Shown piece after piece: positions 19,039-28,028 of a DNA stretch of 64,000 bases. Source of the DNA: Cohnella rhizosphaerae (GTDB taxonomy: Bacteria > Bacillota > Bacilli > Paenibacillales > Paenibacillaceae); NCBI RefSeq assembly GCF_029525575.1, contig NZ_JAPDIA010000008.1, positions 1,612,001 to 1,676,000 of the forward strand. Direction: 5' to 3'. A model generated the notes under the pieces. The model searched no databases, had not been told where the DNA came from, and saw nothing but the letters and a program-made list of their open reading frames with translations. Within the stretch, counting starts at the first letter, position 1; every line of letters starts with the position of its first letter. The position numbers and the translations under genes were made by a program.

Positions 19039-19936
19039 CTACTTGGAGAGATTGGCCGTAAAGTCCTGACCCAGCCATTCTTTGCTGAGACTGCCGAGCG
19101 TGCCGTCCGCCTTGAGTTCCTTGATCGCGCCGTCGATGTCGTCGGCGAGCTGCTGCGACGCCGGTTCGTTTTTGCGGAAGACGAACAGGATGTCGGCTTC
19201 GCTGAGATCGTCTCCGACCGCCTTCAGCTTGCCTTCGGGATCGATGAGGGAGAGCGTGAAGTCGGCGCCTATAATCGCGTCTACGCGGCCTGTCGCCACT
19301 TGGCTGACGGTATCGTTCGCCGCGCCGCTCTGATAGACGATATTGATCTTCTTGTCGTGGTCGCGGTTATAATTTTCGAGGATTTGCGCTTCGGCGCTGG
19401 TCGCGCCCGTAAGCACCTTTTTTACCGACAAGATCGTCCAGGGATTTGATCGAATCGTTGTTCTTGGCCACGATGATCTTGTTGCGCCAGTGCGCGTAAG
19501 CCTCTTTGTTGAACAGGTATTTTTGTTCGCGCTCCGGATTTTTTTTCCATTTCGTGGGCGACGAAGTCGATTTTTTTTCGTTTCTAGGCTCAACAGCAGA
19601 TTGCTGAAGTCCATCGTCTGAAGCTCGAATTCATAGCCGGGCAGACGTTCGTCGATCTTTTTTTACGAGTTCGACGTCGAAGCCGGTCAGCTTCCCTTTG
19701 TCGTCCAGAAACGCCACCTTCGGGAACTGCGTACCCGTGCCGACGACGATCTTCTTGACTTCGCCGTCCGGCGCCGCGCTTGCGGAAGACGAAGCGGGCG
19801 CCGGGGCCGAAGCGGACGCCGATGCTTTCGAAGTCGCCGATGCGCCGTTGTCGTTTTTATTGCCGCAGCCCGCCGTCACCGCTACCGTTGCCGTCAATAC
19901 CAGACTTGCCGCGCCCGTCCAAAATCTGTTTTTCAT
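19039..19936 (-). CDS. Amino-acid ABC transporter substrate-binding lipoprotein (frame broken 4 times)
   Basis: A lipoprotein signal ends at the lipobox VTAGC (Cys24), followed by a Ser/Ala/Pro linker and a type-II periplasmic binding fold. Corrected segments read VGTGTQFPKVAFLDDKGKLTGFDVELV, then KKIDERLPGYEFELQ, FVAHEMEKNPEREQK, VGKKVLTGATSAEAQ and GRVDAIIGADF. That pattern is typical of cystine/polar amino-acid binding proteins (TcyJ/TcyK group). Extra bases lie in A/T runs near 19658-19664, 19571-19578, 19543-19550 and 19418-19423. First gene of the operon after the LysR gene. Ligand is inferred to be a sulfur amino acid. Confidence 0.85.
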
Positions 19937-20030
19937 ATCGAATCCTCCACCCTTTTCTCGTGTTCTGCCGTAAGCTACGACGATCTCCGGATGTCAGGTC
20001 GATTCGTCCGTTCGTTAATAGTTTATAATT

Positions 20031-20091
20031 CTTACTCGTTTAGTAAGGATTATATGTTCAATAATCTACACGCTTGCTTGAAGCGCGTCAA
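20031..20091 (-). promoter_or_regulatory. Promoter and inverted repeat upstream of the transporter operon
   Basis: On the minus strand TTGACG-N17-TAGATT is a good sigma-A promoter (-35 at 20086-20091, -10 at 20063-20068). Downstream of it lies a perfect inverted repeat CTTACT-N5-AGTAAG (20031-20047), which contains the T-N11-A layout of LysR-type binding sites. The region is clearly AT-rich against its surroundings. Confidence 0.6.
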
Positions 20092-20124
20092 TACGGTTTC
20101 TAATAGATAAGTTCTATGGTTAAA

Positions 20125-21030
20125 TCACACAATCCGATATGCCGGGTCCGAGCTCGATAGCGCCTGTCCCGCGATCTCCTTCAGCGAGCGCGCGAACGCT
20201 TCGTTTTCCCCTTGCCCGTTGATGAGACTCGTCATAAGGCCGATGCCCGCCGTCTCCGGAAAATCGATCGGGACTAGCGTTCCTTCGCTTTCTTCGCGGC
20301 GGACGCTCATGCCCGGCAGGAAGCAGACGCCTTCCTGCCGAAGCAGCAGCCGCTTGGCCGTCTCGGCGTTGTCCGTCTGCAGGATGAGATTGGGCAGCAG
20401 GCCCTGACTCTCGAACACGCGATGGATGCGGAGCCAGTCGAGCGCGCCGCATTCGAAAAAAAGGAGCGGCTCCCGCGACAGATCCTCGATCCGAGGCTGC
20501 GGGTTGGTCGCGAGCGCATGCGCGCTGTGGACGTACAGCCGGATCGGATCCTCATAGAGGAGGACGGAATGCAGGCCGGGATGATTAAATTTGCGAACAA
20601 AACCGATGTCGAGCTCCTTGGCCAGCACGCGTGCGCCGATCTCTTCTGACGTCGCCGTCGTCAGCTTCAGCCGGAGTGAAGGGTGGCGCCTCCTGAATGC
20701 GGGAAGAACGAGCGGCAGCAAATATTGGGCGGCTGAGACGGTACAGCCGATCCGCACCTCTTCCTTGGCTGCTTGCGTCTGACGCACCTGCTGCTTCCCT
20801 TTGCGGTACGTATCGAGCAGCTGCTCGGCGTAGGGTCTGAACAGCTTGCCTTTGTTCGTCAGCAGCACCTGCTTGCCGACGCGGTCGAACAGCTGGCAAT
20901 CGAGCTCGCGCTCGAGCGATTGGATCCGCGCCGTGACGGAAGGCTGGGACAGAAAAAGCGCTTCCGCCGCTTTGTTAAAGCTGCCGTAGTGAAGGACGTG
21001 CACGAACGCTTCGATGTTTTCGATATTCAA
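20125..21030 (-). CDS. LysR family transcriptional regulator
   Basis: This 301-residue LTTR has an N-terminal winged helix (residues 1-60, with the SQPSVTARIQSLERELD recognition region) and a C-terminal type-2 effector-binding domain. It sits directly upstream of, and on the same strand as, the cystine-type transporter operon, the place of the activator YtlI relative to the ytmI operon in B. subtilis. The start at 21030 is preceded by AAGGAGGGAAA. It probably activates the operon under sulfur limitation; the effector is unknown. Confidence 0.9.
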   Translation of the reverse strand: MNIENIEAFVHVLHYGSFNKAAEALFLSQPSVTARIQSLERELDCQLFDRVGKQVLLTNKGKLFRPYAEQLLDTYRKGKQQVRQTQAAKEEVRIGCTVSAAQYLLPLVLPAFRRRHPSLRLKLTTATSEEIGARVLAKELDIGFVRKFNHPGLHSVLLYEDPIRLYVHSAHALATNPQPRIEDLSREPLLFFECGALDWLRIHRVFESQGLLPNLILQTDNAETAKRLLLRQEGVCFLPGMSVRREESEGTLVPIDFPETAGIGLMTSLINGQGENEAFARSLKEIAGQALSSSDPAYRIV

Positions 21031-21195
21031 TTCATTTCCCTCCTTATATTCCGTGTTTGCAGGTAATATTAGTTTGATTTACTGTCGGCTGTCAAGCCTC
21101 CTTCTTCGAAAATAGACTTTCGGCGTCTCGCTTATCCCCAGTCGGCCTGTCCGGTTCCGTCATATTGTAAAGGGATGGAAGGAGGTGTAACGTTC

Positions 21196-21561
21196 ATGCT
21201 CGCAACGCAGTCTCGGATTTTCCCGAAGCTGACGCTATACAGCCGTAAAAACTACGAGGGTTGCCGGTATGTATGGCGCGGCAATCGGGCGCTTCGCGAT
21301 CTGAAACGCATGTACAGCCATCTCGGCAGCCTTCGCTTTTATTCTCCGAGCCGGGAAGCGACGCTTGTGCTCTTCAGCCGCGCGAACTTCAAGGGGCGCA
21401 TCCGCGTTTACCGCGGAACGACGAACATCCCGGACCTGCAAGCCTTGTTCGACGGACGCGGACCGGGCTCGCTGATTATCTCCAGCTACTGTCTGAAGCC
21501 TTGGCAGATTAGATTGATCGGCCGCACGGGCTGCTTGCCGAAGGGCTTCTGGGTCGTCTGA
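21196..21561 (+). CDS. Small beta/gamma-crystallin-like protein
   Basis: The 121-residue protein holds two similar halves: LTLYSRKNYEGCRYVWRG...LRDL...GSLRFYS and LVLFSRANFKGRIRVYRG...IPDLQ...GSLIISS. This Y/F-x-x-x-x-(F/Y)-x-G pattern with a following Ser is that of the beta/gamma-crystallin Greek key, so the protein is probably a two-motif crystallin domain. There is no signal peptide. ATG 21196 follows GGAAGGAGGTG, so the upstream in-frame ATG at 21175 is rejected. It stands alone, with a terminator after it. Function unknown; some bacterial members bind calcium. Confidence 0.65.
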   Translation: MLATQSRIFPKLTLYSRKNYEGCRYVWRGNRALRDLKRMYSHLGSLRFYSPSREATLVLFSRANFKGRIRVYRGTTNIPDLQALFDGRGPGSLIISSYCLKPWQIRLIGRTGCLPKGFWVV

Positions 21562-21581
21562 CAAAGACAGCCCAAATCGAA

Positions 21582-21619
21582 AAGCGGTCCGCCCCCCCTG
21601 CGAGGGGGGCGGACCGCTT
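21582..21619. terminator. Strong hairpin, bidirectional terminator
   Basis: A 16-bp perfect stem, AAGCGGTCCGCCCCCC (21582-21597) with its complement (21604-21619), and a 6-base loop. It lies between convergent genes and probably ends both. T-rich sequence follows on both sides but is short. Confidence 0.8.
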
Positions 21620-21629
21620 CTTCGGTTTA

Positions 21630-22709
21630 TTAAACGCGAATCGCCTGATGCTGAGCGAGCAGACAGAGCTCCGCCGCCTTGAAGGCGTGCGCCTGCGTCA
21701 TGGCCCGTTCGGTACGATGGATGCAATCGAGGATCAGCTCGCCGAAAAACGGAAAACCGACTTTTCCCCCCACCGCTTCGTGATATTCGCCTTCCCGGTT
21801 GACCAGGTACACATGGTCGCCTGACCGGTCGCGCGCGACGTCGACGTATTTGCGCAGCTCGATGTAGCCCTCGGTGCCGAGAATCGTCGTCCGGCCGTCT
21901 CCCCAGGTGCCGAGTCCGTCCGGCGTCAGCCAGTCGACGCGGAAATACTGCGTGGCCCCGTTATCCCCGACGAGCGTCGCGTCGCCGAAATCCTCCAGCT
22001 CCGGGTATGCCGGATTCGCGTAATTCGACACCTTGCTCTGCAGCACCTTCGCGTCGGCGCAGCCGGTATAGTGCAAAAACTGCTCGATCTGATGGCTGCC
22101 GATGTCGCAGAGGATACCGCCGTACTTTTCCTTTTGGAAAAACCATTCCGGCCGGGTCGGCGCGTTCAGCCGATGCGGACCGAGGCCGATGACCTGGACG
22201 ACGCGTCCGATCGCGCCTTCCCGCACGAGCTGTCCCGCGTAGACGCCCGCTTCCGAGTGGATGCGTTCGCTGTAATAGACCATGTACTTGCGGCCGGTTT
22301 CGGCCGCCTTTTGCCGGGCGGACGCCAGCTGCTCGAGCGTCGTGAACGGTGTCTTGTCCGTGAAGTAGTCCTTGCCGGCGTCCATGACGCGAAGGCCCAG
22401 CGCGCAACGCTCGGAAGGCACCGCCGCCGCAGCGACGAGCCGGATCTCGGGATCGTCCAAAATGTCGGATTCGCTCGCCGCGATCCGGACGCCGGGGAAC
22501 GCCTTCGCGAAGCTTTCGGCCCTTTCGGGATCGCGGTCGTATACCCACTTCAGCGTCGCGCCGGCCTCCGTCAGTCCGTTCGCCATGCCGTAAATGTGGC
22601 CGTGATCGAGCGCCATCGCCGCGAACGCGAATTCGCCCGGCGAGACGACGGGGCTCGGCTTTCCCTTCGGCGCATAATTCATGCCGTCGCTCTTTTGCGT
22701 CTCGCTCAT
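21630..22709 (-). CDS. Gfo/Idh/MocA family oxidoreductase
   Basis: The 359-residue protein has an N-terminal Rossmann domain and the Gfo/Idh/MocA C-terminal domain. The usual EKP motif is DKTPFT here, and the GxGxxG glycine pattern is replaced by ALDHGHIYGMA, a variant seen in one subgroup of the family. The sugar-binding part has the conserved GGILCDIGSHQIEQFLHYTG. It should oxidise or epimerise a sugar or inositol derivative with NAD(P). Its start overlaps the stop of the preceding Gfo/Idh/MocA gene by 4 bases. Confidence 0.88.
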   Translation of the reverse strand: MSETQKSDGMNYAPKGKPSPVVSPGEFAFAAMALDHGHIYGMANGLTEAGATLKWVYDRDPERAESFAKAFPGVRIAASESDILDDPEIRLVAAAAVPSERCALGLRVMDAGKDYFTDKTPFTTLEQLASARQKAAETGRKYMVYYSERIHSEAGVYAGQLVREGAIGRVVQVIGLGPHRLNAPTRPEWFFQKEKYGGILCDIGSHQIEQFLHYTGCADAKVLQSKVSNYANPAYPELEDFGDATLVGDNGATQYFRVDWLTPDGLGTWGDGRTTILGTEGYIELRKYVDVARDRSGDHVYLVNREGEYHEAVGGKVGFPFFGELILDCIHRTERAMTQAHAFKAAELCLLAQHQAIRV

Positions 22710-23869
22710 GCCCCGTAGCTCCCTTCCGTTCTGAAGACCGCGCCGGTCCCCGTCTTATGCCGCGATGCGGCCGCGCGCTTGTTCAGCTCCGCGAGGAACA
22801 GCTCCTCGTCCGGCGGCATGTCGACCGTGCGCTCGAGCCAGCTGGACAGATGCATCGCGTTGGACAGCTCGAGGCTGCGAATGCCCTCCGCACCTTCCGC
22901 CGTGAGCGGCGTGCCGTTGAGGATGCGGCCCGCAAAGGCGGCAATGACGCCGAGATGCTTAGGGTCTTCCCCTTCCGTCTCAATCTCGTGCGCCGCCCAG
23001 GACGGCCGTTCAAAGCCGCCGACATTTTTGTCGAAGCAGAACTCGCGCTCGTTGCGGTCGAGCTTGTAGAGCGTAAGCTTGTCGTGCTCGCAGACGAGCT
23101 TGCCCCATTCGAGCGTAATCTCGAGCCGGTTCGTCCCCGGGCAATCCGCCGTGCTCGTCACGAATACGCCGGTCGCGCCGTTATCGAATTCGAGATAGGC
23201 GGTCACGTCGTCCTCCACCTCGATATCGTGCCATTTGCCGTTATGGCAGAAGGCGCGCACGCGGCTCGGCATGCCGCAAATCCACTGCAGCAGATCCAGG
23301 TTGTGCGGACACTGGTTGAGCAGCACCCCGCCTCCTTCGCCGGCCCAGGTCGCCCGCCAGCTCCCCGAATCGTAATACACCTGCGTCCGGTACCAGTCCG
23401 TAATGATCCAGTTGACGCGTTTGATCGCGCCGAGTTCGCCGCCGTTTACCAATTCGTGCATTTTGCGGTAAACGGGGTTCGTCCGCTGGTTGAACATCAT
23501 CGCGAACACGACGCCGCTCGACGCAGCCCGCTCGTTCATCTCCCGCACCTGCTTGGCGTATACGCCCGCCGGCTTTTCGCACAGCACGTGCAGGCCGCGT
23601 TCGAACGCCTTGATCGCGAGCGACGGATGCTCGTAGTGCGGCGTCGCGATCAGTACGGCGTCGCATAGTCCGCTATCCATCAGCGCCTCCGGGGTATCGA
23701 ACAGCGCCGTGTGCGCCGGCAGGTACGCCTTGGTCCGGGCGAGCCGATCCGGTTCGCGTTCGGCCACCGCGGTCAGCCGCACTTCGGGCACGTCGCCCGC
23801 CGCTATTTTTTTCGCATGCGAGGATCCCATGTTCCCCATGCCGATGATGCCGAGCTTCAGTTGCTTCAT
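22706..23869 (-). CDS. Gfo/Idh/MocA family oxidoreductase
   Basis: This 387-residue NAD(P)-dependent sugar dehydrogenase has GMGNMGSSHA at the N terminus, the catalytic-site CEKPAG (Lys in EKP), and GGGVLLNQCPHNLDLLQWICG in the C-terminal domain. It is coupled to the next dehydrogenase by an ATGA overlap and follows a TIM-barrel sugar isomerase gene by 30 bases. Two such dehydrogenases plus an isomerase suggest a sugar or cyclitol catabolic route. The substrate is not readable. Confidence 0.92.
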   Translation of the reverse strand: MKQLKLGIIGMGNMGSSHAKKIAAGDVPEVRLTAVAEREPDRLARTKAYLPAHTALFDTPEALMDSGLCDAVLIATPHYEHPSLAIKAFERGLHVLCEKPAGVYAKQVREMNERAASSGVVFAMMFNQRTNPVYRKMHELVNGGELGAIKRVNWIITDWYRTQVYYDSGSWRATWAGEGGGVLLNQCPHNLDLLQWICGMPSRVRAFCHNGKWHDIEVEDDVTAYLEFDNGATGVFVTSTADCPGTNRLEITLEWGKLVCEHDKLTLYKLDRNEREFCFDKNVGGFERPSWAAHEIETEGEDPKHLGVIAAFAGRILNGTPLTAEGAEGIRSLELSNAMHLSSWLERTVDMPPDEELFLAELNKRAAASRHKTGTGAVFRTEGSYGA

Positions 23870-23899
23870 CTTGAACGCTCCCTTATCCGGTATAGTCCG

Positions 23900-24658
23900 T
23901 CAGCGATAGCCGTGTGCCGCGAGGTTGCGGTAGCTGGTGTCCAGGCAATCGAACGGACTGCCCTCGCACGTATCCTGCTCGACCAGCAAATATTCGGTCG
24001 TGCCCGCCTTTTCGATCGCTTCAAGGATGGCGGGAAAATTCATGTTGCCGGCCATGACCGGCGCCATGACGGGCTCCATGCCGCGCACGTCCATGTCCTT
24101 GAGATGGACGCAATGGATGCGGTCGGCGAGCTTAGCGATCCACTCGCAGACATCGGCGCCGGCGGCTTGCACCCAATACGTATCGAGCGTGATGCCCATT
24201 TCCTGCGGCGAGAAGTCTTCGACCAGCCGCTCGATCAGCCGCTTGCAGCCGATCTTTTGCCATTCGAAGTTGTGATTGTGATACATGAACAGCTTGCCGG
24301 CGTCGGCGATCGCGGCCGCGGCCTCGCGGAAGTCCCGGGCAAAGTATTCGTACCACTCCGCCGTCCGGTATTTTTCCGCGAGCGCGCCGAGACCGATATA
24401 TTTGCAACCCAGAATATCGTGCTCCCGAATGAGCGCCTCGGTGTCGTTCAGCAGACGGTCAGCGCTTACATGCGTCAGCGCGATCGTCAGGCCGAGTTCG
24501 TCGCAAACGCTTCTCAACGTCTCCGGAGCGATGCTGCCCATCGCCGACACCTGGATCGACGTATACCCGATTTTCGCAATCCGCTCAAGCGATCTGCGAA
24601 TGTCGGCCTCCGTCTGGAGATAGGATCTTACGGTGTAGAGCTGCGCGCCCAACTTCAT
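23900..24658 (-). CDS. Sugar phosphate isomerase/epimerase (AP endonuclease 2-like TIM barrel)
   Basis: This is a 252-residue xylose-isomerase-like TIM barrel, with metal-binding segments FMYHNHNFEW, ITLDTYWVQAAGAD, HCVHLKDMD and YLLVEQDTCEG, similar to IolE/IolI-type proteins. It is the first gene of the three-gene minus-strand unit with the two dehydrogenases, and divergent from an AraC regulator 147 bases away. It may isomerise a keto-sugar or dehydrate an inosose. Confidence 0.9.
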   Translation of the reverse strand: MKLGAQLYTVRSYLQTEADIRRSLERIAKIGYTSIQVSAMGSIAPETLRSVCDELGLTIALTHVSADRLLNDTEALIREHDILGCKYIGLGALAEKYRTAEWYEYFARDFREAAAAIADAGKLFMYHNHNFEWQKIGCKRLIERLVEDFSPQEMGITLDTYWVQAAGADVCEWIAKLADRIHCVHLKDMDVRGMEPVMAPVMAGNMNFPAILEAIEKAGTTEYLLVEQDTCEGSPFDCLDTSYRNLAAHGYR

Positions 24659-24805
24659 GGTTTCGACTTCCTCCTCGTCATTCCCGCCGGATTTGTGCTA
24701 CCTTTAAGTATAGTGAATCGATGCCCGGCAGCTATTGTGAAAAGCACGACTGAGATTGCGAATATAGCGGTTTTGGAATCCCTTTCGAAAAGGACGGAGC
24801 GCAAC

Positions 24806-25664
24806 ATGGGAAATTTAACGCAGCTGCACACGCAATTTATGCATTTCCATCACGGCCTGGACAGACGCAAAACCGACGCTTACGCGCTGCATTGCCATCC
24901 CCATTACGAGCTCTATTACTTTGTCGAAGGGGAGGCGAGCTACCTCGTCGAAGGCGTCAACTATGTGCCGCAAGCCGAACAGTCTGCTGTTGATTTCTCC
25001 CAATGTTTTTCACGGCGCCAAGGTGGAGAGCGACCGTCCCTACGAGCGGTTCGCGGTCCACTTCGAGGCTGCCATTTTGCGGCCCGAAGAACGCGACTTG
25101 CTGCTGTCGCCGTTCCACGACGCCGCCGGCCCCGAGGACATTTATTTTACCGATGCCGACCGGTTCGGCCTCAGGAACTACGTCGAGCAGCTCGTCGCCT
25201 GCGCCGGGATGAGCGACGACCTCCGGGACTTATCGCTGCGGATCCGGCTCGGCGCGCTGCTGTCGCAGCTGCTCCATATGCGCCGGACGATCCACCGCGC
25301 GGAAGGGGAGGAGCGGCCGAGGCAGACCGTCGAACGAATCATCGGCTACCTGAACGCCCATATCGCCGAGGACGTGTCCCTCGACGAACTGTCCGCCCTT
25401 TTCTTCGTCAGCAAGCACCATTTGAACAAAATATTCCGCAAAGCGACGGGTACGACCGTGGGCAACTACGTCATCCATAAACGCGTCGCGCTCGCCAGGC
25501 AGCTTATGATGCAAGGCGAGACCGCGAGCGCCGCTTCTTTGAGCGCGGGCTTCGGCCATTATTCTTCCTTCTTTCGGGCTTATCGCAATATATACGGCCA
25601 TGCCCCGACCGAACGCGAAACGATGCCGATGGACGGCGAACGGGTTAACCGGCGTTTCCGCTAA
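24806..25664 (+). CDS. AraC family regulator with cupin domain
   Basis: An N-terminal cupin sensor (HCHPHYELYYFVEGEASYLVEG, then LLLISPNVFHG) is joined to a C-terminal double HTH (SLDELSALFFVSKHHLNKIFRKATG and ASLSAGFGHYSSFFRAYRNIYG). One base is extra near 24972-24976, where the run is only AA: the corrected reading is PQADSLLLISPN. ATG 24806 follows GGACGGAG. It is divergent from the isomerase-dehydrogenase operon and probably controls it in response to the sugar. Confidence 0.86.
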
Positions 25665-25730
25665 GCAGACCGGGCGCTGCCTGTTCGAAGGGGATATCGT
25701 TAGAACGGCCGAGGACCCTATCCGTTCGCA

Positions 25731-25784
25731 AAGAAGAGCCGCGACCGCTCCCCGATAATCGGGAAGCGATCGCGGCTCTTCTCT
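25731..25784. terminator. Long hairpin between convergent araC and beta-galactosidase genes
   Basis: AAGAAGAGCCGCG (25731-25743) pairs with CGCGGCTCTTCT (25771-25782), with a shorter inner stem. The plus side runs into CTTATT. It probably terminates both genes. Confidence 0.75.
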
Positions 25785-27856
25785 TATTCGGACTTCCGGA
25801 TCAGCACGCGCACGCCGTTTTGCGCCAGGCTCAGCGCGTCGCCAGTCACCGATTCTCCGGTCTCTGCGTCCAGGTAGGCCCGTCCGTCCAGCTTGACGCT
25901 TCGGGACTCGCCGCTGTAATTTTGCACGAACACGTAATCGGATTCGCCGTCTGTGCGGACATGCGCCGTCACCCCGCGCGGCAGATCCGCCGCGAGCGCT
26001 CTAGGCAGCGCCAACGCGCTCGCAAGCTTGGCGTACAGCTCGTCAAGAAGCGCGGCGTCCGCCCGCGTCGCCAGATAATAGGCGCGGCCCCGGCCGAGCG
26101 CGTTGACCGTAAGCGCCGGGCGTCCGGCGTAGAAGTCGTCGCGGTACGTCGCCAGCGCCGTCGCGCCCTCCAGGTGCACGAGCTCGCACAGCTCGCGCGA
26201 CTCGTACGTCTGCGCGAGACCGAGCGCGTTGCCGGGCACAGGCACGAGCGCGTTGCGCTCGTCGTCGTACAGCGCGTCGATCTCCTCCGCCCAGATGCCG
26301 AGCGTCCTGCGCAGCGGCCCGGGGAATCCGCCGAGATGGCACAGGTCGTGCTCGTCGACGACGCCGCTCCAATAGGTGGCGACGAGCGTGCCGCCGCCCG
26401 CGACGAAGCGCTCCAGACGTTCGCCCGTTGCGGCGCGGCACAGGTACATCATCGGCGCCGCGATCAGATCGTAGCGGGACAGATCCCGATCCTCCTCGGA
26501 GCCGATGATGTCGACCTGGATGCCGAGCGACCACAGCGCCCGGTAGTGCTCCATCAACGTATCCTCGTAATGAACGCCGGCATTGCGCGGGCCCTGCGAG
26601 TCTTTGACCGCCCACCGGTTGTCCCAATCGGTCAGAAGCGCGGCTCGCGCGTTCACGGCGGTACCCGCCGCGCCCGCGATGCGCTTCAGCGTCTCGCCCA
26701 GCTCCGCCACGTCGGAGAAAACGCGCGTATGCTCGTGACCGGCATGGTCGACGACCGCGCCGTGCAGCTTTTCGCTCGAGCCCCGGCTTTTGCGCCACTG
26801 GAAGTATTGCACCGAATCGGAGCCGTGTGCGACGGCCTGCAGGGAAGCCAGCTTGTGCATGCCGGGCTTCTTCAGCTTGCTGATCGGCTGCCAGTTGGTC
26901 ATGCTCGGCGTGCTCTCCATGAGCAGGAAAGGCTTGTCCTTAAGCGAGCGGTACAGATCGTGATTGTACGCGAACCAAGCCGCGACTTCGATGTCGTCCC
27001 GCGCGCCGTGCCACTTCGGATAAGCGTCCCAGGATACGACGTCGAGGATGTCGGCGAACTTGCGGTAGTCGAGCCCTTCGTAGCCCTCCATCAGGTTGGT
27101 CGTAACGGGCAGCTCCGGATTGTACGGACGCACCGCCGCGATCTCGTGCTTGCAGAAGTCGACGGTCCGCGCGGTGACGAAGCGCTTCCAGTCGAGATTT
27201 TGACCGTGGACCATATTTTCGCCGCGCGGCGACGGCGACTCGACCTGCGACCAGCTCGTATACGTATGCGCCCAGAAAGACGTCCACCAGGCGGCGTTCA
27301 GCGCGTCAAGCGTGCCGTATTCGGCCCGCAGCCAATCGCGAAACGCTTCCTGGCAATAATCGCAGTGGCAATCGCCGCCGTACTCGTTGGAGATATGCCA
27401 GCCGACGACCGCCGGATGGGTGGCGTACCGCTCCGCCAGCTTGCCGTTCATGATCGCCGTCTTCTCCCGGTAGACGGGAGAGCTGTAGCAATGGTTGTGC
27501 CGAAGTCCGTGCAGGTTGCGCATGCGCTGGGCGCCGACGCGCAGCACCTCCGGATAGCGCTCGGACATCCATGCCGGACGGGCGCCGCTCGGCGTCGCGA
27601 GCCAGGCATAGATGCCGTTGGCCTCGAACCGCTCCAGCACGCGGTCCAGCCAGCCGAATTCGAACCGGCCCTCTTCCGGCTCGATCGCCGCCCAGGCGAA
27701 GATGCCGACCGCCATCACGTTGCAGCCGGCCAGCTTCATAAGCCGAATGTCCTCTTCCAGCACTTGCTCGTCGTGCTGCCATTGGTCCGGATTGTAGTCG
27801 GCCCCGTGCATGAATCCTTTAATTTTGCCGCTTACCGGCGCATATCGCTTTGCCAT
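25784..27856 (-). CDS. Beta-galactosidase, GH42 family
   Basis: The 690-residue cytoplasmic enzyme has the full GH42 layout: catalytic TIM barrel, trimerisation domain (about 390-590) and a small beta domain at the C terminus. The acid/base is E158 in WHISNEYGG and the nucleophile E314 in FLLMESTPS. The zinc cluster Cys123, Cys163, Cys165 and Cys168 is complete. It hydrolyses beta-galactosides, likely plant or host oligosaccharides. It is divergent from an AraC gene. The RBS region GGAGAAAAGG precedes ATG 27856. Frame intact over 2 kb. Confidence 0.95.
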   Translation of the reverse strand: MAKRYAPVSGKIKGFMHGADYNPDQWQHDEQVLEEDIRLMKLAGCNVMAVGIFAWAAIEPEEGRFEFGWLDRVLERFEANGIYAWLATPSGARPAWMSERYPEVLRVGAQRMRNLHGLRHNHCYSSPVYREKTAIMNGKLAERYATHPAVVGWHISNEYGGDCHCDYCQEAFRDWLRAEYGTLDALNAAWWTSFWAHTYTSWSQVESPSPRGENMVHGQNLDWKRFVTARTVDFCKHEIAAVRPYNPELPVTTNLMEGYEGLDYRKFADILDVVSWDAYPKWHGARDDIEVAAWFAYNHDLYRSLKDKPFLLMESTPSMTNWQPISKLKKPGMHKLASLQAVAHGSDSVQYFQWRKSRGSSEKLHGAVVDHAGHEHTRVFSDVAELGETLKRIAGAAGTAVNARAALLTDWDNRWAVKDSQGPRNAGVHYEDTLMEHYRALWSLGIQVDIIGSEEDRDLSRYDLIAAPMMYLCRAATGERLERFVAGGGTLVATYWSGVVDEHDLCHLGGFPGPLRRTLGIWAEEIDALYDDERNALVPVPGNALGLAQTYESRELCELVHLEGATALATYRDDFYAGRPALTVNALGRGRAYYLATRADAALLDELYAKLASALALPRALAADLPRGVTAHVRTDGESDYVFVQNYSGESRSVKLDGRAYLDAETGESVTGDALSLAQNGVRVLIRKSE

Positions 27857-27875
27857 CGCCTTTTCTCCTTCGCGC

Positions 27876-27905
27876 TTGTGGTTGTGATTGTGATTGTGAT
27901 TGTGC
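27876..27905. repeat. Short hexamer repeat TTGTGN, five copies
   Basis: TTGTGG, TTGTGA three times, and TTGTGC follow one another in the beta-galactosidase leader, 20 bases before its start codon. Copy number could vary by slippage. Confidence 0.75.
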
Positions 27906-28028
27906 TTGCACGCTTATTGCTAACGCTTTAAAACTAAACTATAGTCTGATTGTAGTCGCGCAGCAGGTTTAATCGCTAGCACAATGCACGTTAAAATAAG
28001 CACAAAATGAAGAAAGAGGCGATCAAGC

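Noticed and set aside
27900..27925. Catabolite-responsive element (TGCTAACGCTTTAA) upstream of beta-galactosidase
   Set aside because: It matches the cre consensus at only about 10 of 14 positions and misses conserved ends, too weak to call.
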